Assembly: GCA_003963405.1 (NCBI GenBank)
Contig: RXIY01000064.1
Span: 62,001 to 126,000 of the forward strand
DNA from: Hyphomicrobiales bacterium
GTDB lineage: Bacteria > Pseudomonadota > Alphaproteobacteria > Rhizobiales > Beijerinckiaceae
Length of the DNA: 64,000 nt
Reading direction: 5' to 3'
Of this stretch, positions 1-8,613 are shown piece by piece. The notes beneath the pieces were generated by a model. It was given only the letters and a program-made list of their open reading frames with translations, ran no database searches and was not told the DNA's origin. Numbering within the stretch: position 1 is the first letter of the stretch; every line of letters begins with the position of its first letter. The position numbers and the translations under genes are program-made.

Positions 1-376
1 CGAAAGCCTGGATGACGCGCAATTGCCCCGTGAGATTGGTCTCGACCTGACGCTCGAAATCCGCGATCGGCAGATGCAGCAGCGGCCCCGGCACGGCGAC
101 GCCGGCATTGTTGACGAGGCCAAAGAGCGTCGCGCCGGAGAGCCATTGCCCGACCTCGCGCGCGGCGCGGGCGATGGCCTCGCCGTCGGTCACGTCGAAG
201 AGCAGGGCCGCGAAATTTTGTGGCCCGAAACGGGCCGTGAGCCGCTCGGCGTCCGCGTCTTTGCGCACCGAGCCGAAGACGAAAAAGCCCTTCTCGACCA
301 GCAGCGCAACGCAGGCCTCGCCGATCCCCGTCGAGGCGCCGGTGACGACGACCGCGCGCTTTTGCTCACCCCCCAT
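1..376 (-). CDS. SDR-family oxidoreductase, N-terminal part (runs off left edge)
   Basis: Only the first 125 codons are inside the window. The protein opens with a Rossmann-fold dinucleotide-binding segment: the glycine motif TGASTGIG is at residues 12-19 and NNAG at 89-92, both diagnostic of classical short-chain dehydrogenases/reductases. The catalytic Ser/Tyr-x-x-x-Lys part lies outside, so substrate and coenzyme choice cannot be read. The ATG at 374-376 lies upstream of the stop of the preceding thiE-amidase gene, giving an 11-nt overlap. This makes it the probable last-read member of the thiamine operon by translational coupling. A role in thiamine synthesis is not implied by the sequence. 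Confidence 0.85.
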   Translation of the reverse strand, partial: MGGEQKRAVVVTGASTGIGEACVALLVEKGFFVFGSVRKDADAERLTARFGPQNFAALLFDVTDGEAIARAAREVGQWLSGATLFGLVNNAGVAVPGPLLHLPIADFERQVETNLTGQLRVIQAF

Positions 377-1784
377 GCCCGGCTCCCGACAGATCGAGAA
401 GACGGGCCAGCGCGTCGAGGGTGGAGGCGTCGGCGCGGCCGTCGACGCGCGCGCGGCGGAAGTGACGCTGAAAGGCCGAAACGGCGGCTGCGGTCTCCTC
501 GTCATAGACGCCGGTTTCCGCCGTCTTGTAGCCGAAGGCGGCGAGCCGCCGCTGCACCTGCGAGACGGCGGGGCCGGCCATGTCGAGTTCGAGCGCCCCA
601 TCCGCGTCCGCGTCCGGCGCGGGCGCCGCGACGTCGAGACCCACGCCCGCCGCGGCGAGCGCGTCCCAGGGAAAGAATTCGCCGGGGTCGATCTTGCGGC
701 GCGGCGCAATGTCGGAATGGGCGAGAACGCGCTGTGGGGGGATGCCGCGGCGCGCGCAAATGTCCCGGCACAGCGCGACGAGCGCCTCGATCTGCGCGGC
801 CGGATAGGGGTGCGGGTCGATATGGCCGGGATGGACGATTTCGACGCCGATCGAGGCGGAATTCATGTCGGTTTCGCCCGCCCAGAAACTCACGCCCGCG
901 TGCCAGGCCCGGCGCGCCTCGGGCACGAGCTGCAGGACGCGCCCATCCTCCTCGACGACGTAATGCGCGGAGACTTCCTGGATGGGGGAGCACAGAAGCT
1001 CGAGCGCGCCCTCCGCGCTCGGCATGCCGGTGTAATGCAGGACGAGCGCCGAAACGGGGCGCAGCCGCGGGCCATGGTTGGGAGAGGGCAGAACGCTCGC
1101 GCCCGCGTGATCGGGCGGGAAGGGATCGACCAGTTCGCCCGCCTCGCGCCAGGGCGCGGTGGCCGCGATCCATTCCACCGTGCGCGATTCGGGATCGGGG
1201 GCGCGCAGAATATCCGTCACCACGCAGGCGCTGTCGGCGCCCGAGGCGAGAGCGAGGCAGGCGCGGCCCGGCGTCAACCCGCCGATGGCGACGAGCGGAA
1301 CTTCGCCCGCGCGCTTCTTCCAGTCGGCGAGCCGGTCGAGCCCCTGCGGCGCGAAGGCCATCTGTTTGAGCAGCGTCGGCCAGACCGGCCCGAGCGCGAC
1401 ATAATCCGGCGCGAGCGCGAGGGCGCGCTCGAGCTCGGCGTCGTCATGCGTCGAGACGCCGAACCGCAGGCCGTGGCGGCGCAGCACGGCAATATCGGCC
1501 GTGTCGAGGTCGCTCTGCCCGAGATGGACGAAATCGCAGCCGAGTTCGATCGCGAGCCGCCAGTAATCATTGACGACGAGCTGCGCCCCCGCCGCCCGGC
1601 ACAGATCGCGGGCGCGCGCGATCTCCGCGCGAAGCTCGTCCTCGGGACGATCCTTCACGCGCAGCTGCACGAGCTTGACGCCCAGCGGCAACAGACGCGT
1701 CAGCCAGTCGGAATGATCGACGATGAGATAGAAGGGATCGAGGCTCCAGGCGGTCAAAGGCGGCTCCTTGTCGGGGCAAGCCAT
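366..1784 (-). CDS. thiE: ThiE-type thiamine phosphate synthase fused to zinc N-acetylmuramoyl-L-alanine amidase
   Basis: A single 472-residue frame carries two unrelated enzymes. Residues 15-205 look like thiamine phosphate synthase, which joins HMP-PP to the thiazole phosphate: QLRVK at 40-44, ND at 72-73, HLGQSDL at 87-93, STH at 111-113 and AIGG at 166-169. Residues 220-375 are an AmpD/AmiD-type amidase, cleaving the lactyl-Ala bond of muropeptides, with predicted zinc ligands H250, H356 and D366, catalytic E315 and K364. The H-to-D spacing of ten matches AmpD. Residues 400-465 resemble a PG_binding_1 domain. Each family normally stands alone. No stop codon or strong ribosome site is visible at the junction (residues 206-222), although an in-frame GTG at V203 could give a separate amidase. 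There is no signal peptide, so both activities would be cytosolic, which suits muropeptide recycling. The gene lies 25 nt after thiG. Confidence 0.85.
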   Translation of the reverse strand: MACPDKEPPLTAWSLDPFYLIVDHSDWLTRLLPLGVKLVQLRVKDRPEDELRAEIARARDLCRAAGAQLVVNDYWRLAIELGCDFVHLGQSDLDTADIAVLRRHGLRFGVSTHDDAELERALALAPDYVALGPVWPTLLKQMAFAPQGLDRLADWKKRAGEVPLVAIGGLTPGRACLALASGADSACVVTDILRAPDPESRTVEWIAATAPWREAGELVDPFPPDHAGASVLPSPNHGPRLRPVSALVLHYTGMPSAEGALELLCSPIQEVSAHYVVEEDGRVLQLVPEARRAWHAGVSFWAGETDMNSASIGVEIVHPGHIDPHPYPAAQIEALVALCRDICARRGIPPQRVLAHSDIAPRRKIDPGEFFPWDALAAAGVGLDVAAPAPDADADGALELDMAGPAVSQVQRRLAAFGYKTAETGVYDEETAAAVSAFQRHFRRARVDGRADASTLDALARLLDLSGAGHGG

Positions 1785-1809
1785 AGACGAGCCCGCCGGC
1801 CCGGTCCAT

Positions 1810-2610
1810 TCACGCCACGTCGCCGAAAGGCCGGCCGAGCACGGGCGTCGAGGGCTCCGCCATGTCGCGGGGCGTCATGGGCCTGGAGAGGAAAGCGAGG
1901 CGCCCCGCCTGCGTCGCCAGGCCGAAGGCCCGCGCCATGCCGACGGGATCGCCCGCGCGCGACACCGCCGTGTTGAGCAACACCGCGTCATAGCCCATTT
2001 CCATGACCGTGGCGGCGTGGGAGGGCGCGCCGAGCCCGGCGTCGACGATGAGCGGAACGCCGGGAAAATGCGCCCGCAGCGCCCGCAGCGCGAAGGCGTT
2101 GTTGACGCCGCGCCCCGAGCCGATGGGCGCGGCCCAGGGCATGAGCAGGTCGCAGCCCGCCTGCAACAGCTTCTCGGCGACAACGAGATCGTCGGTCGTA
2201 TAGGGAAAGACCCTGAACCCATCCGCGACGAGCGCCCGCGCCGCCTCGACGAGGCCGAAAACGTCCGGCTGGAGCGTATCCTCCTCGCCGATGACTTCGA
2301 GCTTGATCCAGTCCGTCTCGAACACCTCGCGCGCCATCTGCGCCGTGGCGATCGCCTCCCGCGCCGTGCGGCAGCCCGCCGTATTGGGCAGAACCCGCAC
2401 GCCGACCTCGCGAATGAGGCTCCAGAAGCTCTCGCCGGCGCGCGAGCCGCCCGCCTCGCGGCGCAGCGAGACGGTGACGATCTCGCAGGCCGAGGCGCGC
2501 ACCGCCTCGGCGAGGATCGCGGGCGAAGGATAGCGCGCCGTGCCGAGCAGGAGCCGCGACCGCAGCGCCACGCCATAGAGGATCAGGGGGTCGGCCGACT
2601 CCATGGGCAA
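1810..2610 (-). CDS. thiG: Thiazole synthase ThiG
   Basis: ThiG condenses 1-deoxy-D-xylulose 5-phosphate, the glycine-derived imine and ThiS-thiocarboxylate to form the thiazole phosphate of thiamine. The 266-residue protein is of normal length. It carries the Schiff-base lysine K103 in WIKLEVIGE, the PNTAGC motif near residue 75, and the phosphate-binding [10 protein letters not shown] segment near residue 190. It starts 5 nt after the thiS stop, and its imine supplier ThiO and sulfur carrier ThiS are encoded just upstream, so the three form the glycine-oxidase type of thiazole module. Control is presumably by the upstream TPP riboswitch. Confidence 0.97.
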   Translation of the reverse strand: MPMESADPLILYGVALRSRLLLGTARYPSPAILAEAVRASACEIVTVSLRREAGGSRAGESFWSLIREVGVRVLPNTAGCRTAREAIATAQMAREVFETDWIKLEVIGEEDTLQPDVFGLVEAARALVADGFRVFPYTTDDLVVAEKLLQAGCDLLMPWAAPIGSGRGVNNAFALRALRAHFPGVPLIVDAGLGAPSHAATVMEMGYDAVLLNTAVSRAGDPVGMARAFGLATQAGRLAFLSRPMTPRDMAEPSTPVLGRPFGDVA

Positions 2611-2615
2611 AGCTC

Positions 2616-2813
2616 TCAGCCGCCCTGCCGGGGCGTGACGATCTCGACGGCGTCGCCTTCCTGCAAGGGCGTGCTGTCCCGGTCCTTGTCGCGCACGAAC
2701 TCCTGATTCAGGGCCGTGCCGACCTTCTGGTCGTCATAGCCCAATTCGCGCAGCAGCGCCTGGAGCGTGGTGGCCGTGACCTCACGCGGGCGCCCGTTCA
2801 CCTGAATCCGCAT
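2616..2813 (-). CDS. thiS: Sulfur carrier protein ThiS
   Basis: This small beta-grasp protein (65 residues from the chosen start) carries sulfur as a C-terminal thiocarboxylate to ThiG. The required Gly-Gly terminus is present (PRQGG-stop), and the length matches known ThiS proteins. Two adjacent ATG codons at 2814-2816 and 2811-2813 could each serve; the second, giving MRIQVNG, fits the family best. The open frame extends further upstream, but that part lies inside thiO in another frame and is not ThiS-like. The gene overlaps the end of thiO by 32 nt, a sign of translational coupling. Confidence 0.93.
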   Translation of the reverse strand: MRIQVNGRPREVTATTLQALLRELGYDDQKVGTALNQEFVRDKDRDSTPLQEGDAVEIVTPRQGG

Positions 2814-3795
2814 CATCCATGACCTCCGGAAAATAGGCTCCGCCGAGCACGACCTCGGCGGCGCGGCGCGCCAGCGCCGGCGCGAGCAGGAAACCATGCC
2901 GGTAGAGCCCATTCATATAGATCGTCCGGCCGCGCCGGATAAGCCTCGGCAGATTGTCGGGGAAGGCCGGACGCACGTCCGAGCCCGTCTCGACGATCTC
3001 CGCCTCGGCGAAGGCCGGATGGATGGCGAAGGCCGAATTGACGAGCTCGACCACCGAGCGCGCCGTCACCCGCGCGCGCTCCTCATTCTCGATCATGGTC
3101 GCGCCGATCATGTAGAGACCCTCGCCCCTCGGCACGACATAGACCGGGCGGCGCGGATGCAGCATGCGCACGGGGCGGGACAGCGCAATCTCCTCGCTGC
3201 GCAGGATCAGCATCTCGCCCTTGACGCCCCTGAGCCGCGCGAGGTCGTCGCGCGCGGCGAAGCCCCGGCAATCGACGGTCCAGTCGGCGCGGCTCGTCAG
3301 GTTTTCGGCCTCGACGCCGAAGCGCATGTCGACGTTTGGCGCTGCGGCGAGCGCCGCGGCCAGCGCCGCGATGGCCGCCCGCGGATCGAGATGCGCCTCT
3401 TGGGGAAAGTAGAGGGCCTGATCGAATCGGCCGGAAAGATCGGGCTCGAGGCCCGCGACGGAGTCGGCGTCGAGCCGTTCGAAGTGCGCCGTGCGGCGGG
3501 CGAAATCGGCAAGCTCCGCGCGCTCGCGCGGCGCGGCGACGACGAGACTGCCGGCGACCGTCGCGACCGGGACCTCGCGCGCCCAGAAGTCGAGCGCCTC
3601 CTCGCCCAGCCGCGCGACGACGGGCTCGGCGCTCTCCAATTCGCACCAGGGCGCGATCATGCCGCCGGCAAAGCGCGAGCAGCCCTGCCCCGGCGCCTGC
3701 TGGCGCTCGACGAGTTCGACCGCGACGCCGCGGCGCGCGAGCGCGAAGGCCGCGCAGAGCCCCGCGACCCCGGCCCCGATCACCCGCGCGCGCAT
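2782..3795 (-). CDS. thiO: FAD-dependent glycine oxidase ThiO
   Basis: ThiO oxidises glycine to the imine needed for thiazole formation, the aerobic alternative to ThiH. The 337-residue protein begins with the dinucleotide-binding motif GAGVAG (about residues 7-12) followed by the acidic residue of the second strand, E33 in VERQQ. It has the DAO-family RFAGGMIAP segment near residue 45. It is the first gene after the TPP riboswitch, whose 3' end is about 25 nt from the start codon, so ligand binding could mask the ribosome site. ThiS and ThiG follow with overlap or minimal spacing. Confidence 0.93.
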   Translation of the reverse strand: MRARVIGAGVAGLCAAFALARRGVAVELVERQQAPGQGCSRFAGGMIAPWCELESAEPVVARLGEEALDFWAREVPVATVAGSLVVAAPRERAELADFARRTAHFERLDADSVAGLEPDLSGRFDQALYFPQEAHLDPRAAIAALAAALAAAPNVDMRFGVEAENLTSRADWTVDCRGFAARDDLARLRGVKGEMLILRSEEIALSRPVRMLHPRRPVYVVPRGEGLYMIGATMIENEERARVTARSVVELVNSAFAIHPAFAEAEIVETGSDVRPAFPDNLPRLIRRGRTIYMNGLYRHGFLLAPALARRAAEVVLGGAYFPEVMDDADSGERAPA

Positions 3796-3819
3796 GGCCC
3801 GCGTCCCGATTGTGAAAAG

Positions 3820-3962
3820 CTGATCACCATCCCTCCGCCAGCATCGAAACTGGATCAGGTTCGAAGGGTCGCCGCGCCCGGCGCCTCGAGAAACCTCCAG
3901 ACGCCCCCGCAGCCTCTCAGCCCCGTGGCGGCGCGCGTGCGCCGCCGGGCGGGGCTCCCCCG
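3820..3962 (-). promoter_or_regulatory. TPP riboswitch (THI element)
   Basis: On the minus strand the conserved CTGAGA core (complement of 3915-3922), the GACCCTTCGAACCTGATC block (complement of about 3855-3872) and the closing GGAGGGATGGTGATC are all present in the right order. These are the hallmark sequences of the thiamine-pyrophosphate aptamer. It ends about 25 nt before thiO. Translational control through the ribosome-binding site is the likely mode, since no terminator with a U-tract follows it. Confidence 0.95.
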
Positions 3963-3971
3963 GCGAGGCGG

Positions 3972-4000
3972 AGAGTCGCGCGAATGGCCAGGCGCGTCAA
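3972..4000 (-). promoter_or_regulatory. Predicted sigma-70 promoter of the thi operon
   Basis: On the minus strand TTGACG (complement of 3995-4000) is followed after 17 nt by GACTCT (complement of 3972-3977). The predicted start of transcription falls within about 10 nt of the first helix of the TPP riboswitch, which is what a riboswitch promoter should do. The -10 match is weak. Confidence 0.5.
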
Positions 4001-4134
4001 GCGCCGCCCGGGCGCAGAAGACAGGCGCGCCTCTTCGCCTGCAGTCTTGCAACAGAGGCGGGGATCGCCCAAGTTCATCCGAATGGACGCGCGCCCGAGA
4101 CAAAGCGTCGCGCCGACAGGGGAGAAAAATCGAC

Positions 4135-4674
4135 ATGTTCTTCAACACCAAGACCGCCGGGCTGCGTCCGGCGCTGGCCGCGGCGCTCGTCGCCGGCGCG
4201 CTCGGCCTCGCCGCTCCGGCGCAGGCGGCCAAGCTCGGCCCCTATTTCCCGATTCCGAACGGCTTCAACCTCACGGGCGTCGCGCGGGATTCGCTTCTCA
4301 ACATTCAGGCGAGCTGGCTGAAGAACGGGCTCGACAATCTGGAGAAGGCGCGCAAGGAGGCCGAGGCCGCCCACGACGAAGCGAAGGTCAAGGATCTCGA
4401 CAAGCAGATCGAGGACGCCAAGGCGGAAATCGCCATCGCCAGCGACACCACCCCGGGCCCGACGCAGAAGGAGCGCAAGGACAAGCTTCTCACGAACGTC
4501 AACCAGTGGATCAACGAGCTCGACCGCATGGCGACGGAGCAGATGAAGATCGCTATCATGTCCGACGGCGGCGTGGCGATGACGGCCGAGAAGCTCAACC
4601 ACCAATATTCGACCTTCGCGGACGATCTGCAGAAGGCCAAGCGCGACGCCAGCATCGAGAACTGGGGCAAGTAA
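4135..4674 (+). CDS. Secreted coiled-coil protein of unknown function
   Basis: The 179-residue protein has a clear Sec signal peptide with probable cleavage after AQA near residue 31. The mature part is rich in Lys, Glu and Ala, with a helical, coiled-coil-like stretch at about residues 60-105, and no cysteines. I do not recognise the family. The ATG at 4135 is preceded by GGGGAG at the right distance; the longer upstream open frame is non-coding leader and overlaps the thi promoter region. It diverges from the thi operon and converges with zapA. Composition suggests a soluble periplasmic or extracellular helical protein; nothing indicates a catalytic role. Confidence 0.85.
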   Translation: MFFNTKTAGLRPALAAALVAGALGLAAPAQAAKLGPYFPIPNGFNLTGVARDSLLNIQASWLKNGLDNLEKARKEAEAAHDEAKVKDLDKQIEDAKAEIAIASDTTPGPTQKERKDKLLTNVNQWINELDRMATEQMKIAIMSDGGVAMTAEKLNHQYSTFADDLQKAKRDASIENWGK

Positions 4675-4709
4675 GCCCCTACGCGGAAGCGAGCCCTTGC
4701 GCCAAAGCC

Positions 4710-4732
4710 CCTCTCCCGCGACGCGGGGGAGG
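4710..4732. repeat. Intergenic palindrome (G/C-rich, copy 1)
   Basis: Two 11-nt arms (4710-4720 and 4722-4732) pair throughout with a single G-U wobble. The core CTCCC...GGGAG resembles copies at 29184-29208 and 53122-53147. It lies between the convergent ends of the secreted protein gene and zapA, where it could also slow RNA polymerase, but no U-tract follows. Confidence 0.6.
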
Positions 4733-4743
4733 CCTGGGGCAGG

Positions 4744-5127
4744 CTAAAGCGGGAAATCCTCCAGCGGCGCGGGTTTCTGCAGGTCCGCGTTCAGCTCCTC
4801 CAGCCGGCGCGCCGCGTCCTCCACGGCGCCCGCGACCTTTTCCTCAAGAGCGGCGGCGGCTTTCTGCGTCGCGGCCAGTTCGGCGCGCAGGGTCGTCGCC
4901 TCCTGTTCCATGGCCTGCGCCTTGCCGCGCGCCTCCATGGACTCGTCGGCGATGGCGAGCGCCGCCATCACCACGATGCGCTGCTCGCCGATCTCCTTGA
5001 AACTGTCCTTCATGCTCAGGATCTTGCCCTCGACGTAACGGGCGAGCTCCTCGAGCCGCGGCTCCTCGCCGTCGTCGCAGGACAGGCGATAGGTGCGGCC
5101 CGCGATATTGACCATGACGGCGGCCAT
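4744..5127 (-). CDS. zapA: Cell division protein ZapA
   Basis: ZapA stabilises FtsZ protofilaments at the division ring. The 127-residue protein has the family's N-terminal globular part (VNIAGRTYRLSC, then a short E-L-A-R-Y-V segment) and a C-terminal coiled coil rich in Ala, Glu and Leu from about residue 65. The start ATG at 5125-5127 overlaps the stop of the DUF4164 gene as TAATG, so the two are translationally coupled. In related genomes a 6S RNA gene often follows zapA, but I see none here. Confidence 0.9.
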   Translation of the reverse strand: MAAVMVNIAGRTYRLSCDDGEEPRLEELARYVEGKILSMKDSFKEIGEQRIVVMAALAIADESMEARGKAQAMEQEATTLRAELAATQKAAAALEEKVAGAVEDAARRLEELNADLQKPAPLEDFPL

Positions 5128-5441
5128 TATTCCTGCTCCTCCAGGGGAAACGAAACGGCGGCTTCGAGCGCGGCGGCGACCCCTGCCCCCGCGCTGTCGA
5201 GGCGGCGCAGCACTTCGTCGCGGGCCTTCTCCAGCGCGCTGACGCGGGCGAGCGCGTCGTCGAGCTCCAGCGCGAGACGCGCCCGGTCGTCCTGCATGAT
5301 GGCGACCTCCTCCTCGAGCTCGGCGCTGGAGAGATCCTCCTCGAGCCGCGCGGCGATCGTGCGCTCGAGTTGATCCAGCGCGGCCTTCAGGCGCGCGAGG
5401 GCCGCGTCTATTCTTTCGGCGGATTTTTCTGAACGCGTCAT
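5127..5441 (-). CDS. DUF4164 family coiled-coil protein
   Basis: This 104-residue, highly charged, almost wholly helical protein consists of heptad-like Leu/Ala patterns over about residues 8-85 with an acidic tail ending in EEQE. It matches the small alphaproteobacterial DUF4164 proteins that sit directly before zapA. Start choice: the ATG at 5439-5441 (MTRSEK) is the family-like start, and the much longer upstream frame runs through the gap promoter region. The TAATG overlap with zapA suggests a shared role in division-ring assembly. That is inference from context. Confidence 0.8.
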   Translation of the reverse strand: MTRSEKSAERIDAALARLKAALDQLERTIAARLEEDLSSAELEEEVAIMQDDRARLALELDDALARVSALEKARDEVLRRLDSAGAGVAAALEAAVSFPLEEQE

Positions 5442-5616
5442 CGCCGGGCGGCGCCCTATTTCTCGCGGCGGAAGAGGTTGCGGCCGGCCCGGAGCCGATT
5501 CGCCGCAGGAAGTTGGTAGCATGAATCGGGCTTTTCCAAAGCCGCCCAGACAAAAGGCGCGGGGACAAACGGCCCGGCCGCCCGTCTTCCCGGTCCGCGC
5601 GCGACGCGCCGACGCG

Positions 5617-5644
5617 TTGACAGGGGGACGCGAGGTGCTATCAC
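5617..5644 (+). promoter_or_regulatory. Predicted promoter of gap
   Basis: A perfect -35 TTGACA (5617-5622) is followed after 16 nt by TATCAC (5639-5644). It is the best promoter-like pair in the 303-nt gap between the DUF4164 gene and gap. The leader would be about 95 nt and ends in a strong AAGGAG ribosome site before the ATG at 5745. Nothing else was found in this gap. Confidence 0.55.
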
Positions 5645-5744
5645 ACCCTCGCCTCGACATCACGGCCCGGCGCGCGGCGCGCAGACGCAGCAGGGCGAGA
5701 GCCGCCTTTCTCGGGAAACGGCCGGCGACAAGGAGAAATTCCAT

Positions 5745-6752
<1,008 letters not shown>

Positions 6753-6775
6753 CCGTTCGACGAAAGCTGCATTGG

Positions 6776-6805
6776 ACGCGGGCCGCTTCGGCCCGCGTTG
6801 CTTTT
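6776..6805 (+). terminator. Intrinsic terminator between gap and pgk
   Basis: A perfect 9-bp stem (ACGCGGGCC at 6776-6784 with GGCCCGCGT at 6790-6798, loop of five) is followed by TTGCTTTT. It sits inside what is usually one operon, so it probably acts as an attenuating terminator. Confidence 0.75.
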
Positions 6806-6831
6806 CAAAACGACGATTGTGGAGCTCGCCG

Positions 6832-8025
6832 ATGACCGCCTTCCGCACCCTCGACGACATCGACGTCAAAGGCAAACGCGTTCTCCTGCGCGTCGATCTC
6901 AATGTGCCGATGGAGGACGGCCGCGTGACCGATGCGACCCGCATCGAGCGCATCCTGCCGACGATCGAGGAGATTGCCGGCAAGGGGGCCAAGGTCATCC
7001 TGCTCTCGCATTTCGGCCGGCCGAAGGGCCAGCGCGTCGAGGAAGACTCGTTGCGCCACACGCTTCCCACGCTGGAGCATTATCTCAAGCGCAAGGTCGC
7101 TTTCGCCGATGATTGCGTGGGCGCTGCGGCCGAAGCCGTCATCGCCGGGATGAGGGACGGCGACATCGCGCTTCTCGAGAACACGCGTTTCCACAAGGGC
7201 GAGGAAAAGAACGATCCGGCTTTCGTCGAAGAGGTGGCGAAGCTCGGCGATCTTTTCGTCAACGACGCCTTCTCGGCGGCGCATCGCGCCCACGCCACGA
7301 CGGAAGGGATCGCCCACAGGCTCCCCGCCATCGCCGGCCGCACCATGCAGGCGGAGCTGGAGGCGCTCGAATCGGCGCTGACCAGTCCGGCGCGCCCGGT
7401 GATGGCCATCGTCGGCGGCGCCAAGGTCTCGACGAAACTGGAGCTCTTGGGCAATCTCGTCGCCAAGGTCGACTATCTCGTGATCGGCGGCGGCATGGCC
7501 AATACGTTTCTTGCCGCGCAGGGGAAGGCGGTCGGCAAGTCGCTCTGCGAGCACGACCTCGCCGACACCGCGCGCGAGATTCTCGAAAAGGCGAAAGCCG
7601 CCAATTGCACGGTCGTTTTGCCCGTCGACGCCACGGTCGCCAAGAAATTCGAGGCGCACGCGCCCTCGCACATCGTTTCCGTCGATCACGTCGCGCCCGA
7701 CGACATGATCCTGGATGTCGGACCGAAATCCGTCGCGCATGTCGAATCGCTCATCGCCAAATGCAAGACGCTCGTGTGGAACGGCCCCTTCGGCGCCTTC
7801 GAGCTGCCGCCGTTCGACGAGGGCACCAACGCCGTCGCGCAGACGGCGGCGCGGCTGACCGTCGAGGGCAAGCTGCTTTCCATCGCGGGCGGCGGCGATA
7901 CGGTGGCGGCGCTCAATCAGGCGCATGCCGGGCAGGAATTCTCCTATGTGTCGACGGCCGGCGGCGCCTTTCTCGAATGGCTCGAAGGCAAGACCCTGCC
8001 GGGCGTCGCCGCGTTGCAGGGCTAG
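6832..8025 (+). CDS. pgk: Phosphoglycerate kinase
   Basis: Pgk transfers the acyl phosphate of 1,3-bisphosphoglycerate to ADP. The 397-residue protein has the substrate-binding RVDLNVP (about residues 20-26) and SHFGRPKG (about 60-67), the VGGAKVSTK segment in mid-protein, and the nucleotide-binding GGGDTVAA near residue 350. Start choice: the ATG at 6832 has GGAG seven nucleotides upstream and gives the family N-terminus; the open frame upstream includes the gap terminator and is not coding. Confidence 0.97.
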   Translation: MTAFRTLDDIDVKGKRVLLRVDLNVPMEDGRVTDATRIERILPTIEEIAGKGAKVILLSHFGRPKGQRVEEDSLRHTLPTLEHYLKRKVAFADDCVGAAAEAVIAGMRDGDIALLENTRFHKGEEKNDPAFVEEVAKLGDLFVNDAFSAAHRAHATTEGIAHRLPAIAGRTMQAELEALESALTSPARPVMAIVGGAKVSTKLELLGNLVAKVDYLVIGGGMANTFLAAQGKAVGKSLCEHDLADTAREILEKAKAANCTVVLPVDATVAKKFEAHAPSHIVSVDHVAPDDMILDVGPKSVAHVESLIAKCKTLVWNGPFGAFELPPFDEGTNAVAQTAARLTVEGKLLSIAGGGDTVAALNQAHAGQEFSYVSTAGGAFLEWLEGKTLPGVAALQG

Positions 8026-8079
8026 CTCGATTGGCCAAGGCGGCCCGCGGGCCATTGTGCGGCGCGCCGGAGCGCGCCG

Positions 8080-8108
8080 TTGACGGCGCGGGGCGGCGCG
8101 CGCTACCA
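8080..8108 (+). promoter_or_regulatory. Predicted promoter of hspQ
   Basis: TTGACG (8080-8085) and CTACCA (8103-8108) are separated by 17 nt, close to the alphaproteobacterial housekeeping pattern. The predicted leader is about 33 nt. A heat-shock sigma-32 pattern was not evident. Confidence 0.45.
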
Positions 8109-8147
8109 GTGGCGATCGTAAAATCCGCGTTGAAGGCGTCGTAAAGA

Positions 8148-8480
8148 ATGCCGAGAGAGAGTGTCGCAAAATTCGCGATCGGACAGGTCGTGAAACATCG
8201 CCGCTACCCCTTCCGCGGCGTCATCTATGATGTCGATCCGGTTTTCGCCAACACCGAGGAATGGTGGCTCTCGATTCCCGAAGAGTTGCGGCCGAGCAAG
8301 GACCAGCCCTTTTACCACCTCTTCGCGGAAAACGCCGAAACCGAATATGTGGCCTATGTGTCGGAGCAAAATCTCATGCCCGACACCTCCGGCGACCCCG
8401 TCCGCCATCCGCAGGTCGACGAGACCTTCGAGCGTGACGAGGACGGCGTCTATCGGATGCGCGCGCCCAAGCGGCACTGA
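8148..8480 (+). CDS. hspQ: Heat shock protein HspQ (YccV family)
   Basis: The 110-residue protein matches the HspQ/YccV family: KFAIGQVVKHRRYPFRGV near the N-terminus, the DVDPVFANTEEWW core, and QPFYHLFAEN plus YVSEQNLMPD in the second half. In enterobacteria HspQ is a heat-shock protein that acts as a specificity enhancer of the Lon protease and was first described as a hemimethylated-DNA-binding protein. It stands alone, downstream of pgk with its own promoter-like element, and is convergent with ialB across a bidirectional terminator. Confidence 0.9.
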   Translation: MPRESVAKFAIGQVVKHRRYPFRGVIYDVDPVFANTEEWWLSIPEELRPSKDQPFYHLFAENAETEYVAYVSEQNLMPDTSGDPVRHPQVDETFERDEDGVYRMRAPKRH

Positions 8481-8563
8481 GCCCCACCGCTTCGCCGAGA
8501 CGAAGCAGATCGCAGCCTTCATCGGGATTGAAGCCGACAAAAGCGCCCTGGGCAAAAAACAAA

Positions 8564-8587
8564 ACGCCCGCGTTTTCACGCGGGCGT
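8564..8587. terminator. Bidirectional terminator between hspQ and ialB
   Basis: A 9-bp stem, ACGCCCGCG (8564-8572) with CGCGGGCGT (8579-8587), has an A-rich run on its left (AAAAAACAAAA) and T-richness on its right, so it can serve both convergent genes. It is stronger for the leftward ialB transcript. Confidence 0.8.
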
Positions 8588-8613
8588 TTCTGACGCCTCG
8601 ATATTTTTGAGGC

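Noticed and set aside
366-1784. The amidase half of the fusion as a separate gene with its own start
   Set aside because: Only a weak in-frame GTG at V203 exists, with no ribosome site that stands out, and the frame is unbroken; retained as an open possibility in the finding.
4675-4743. 6S RNA (ssrS) expected beside zapA
   Set aside because: The 69-nt space after zapA is too short, and no 6S-like structure was seen there.
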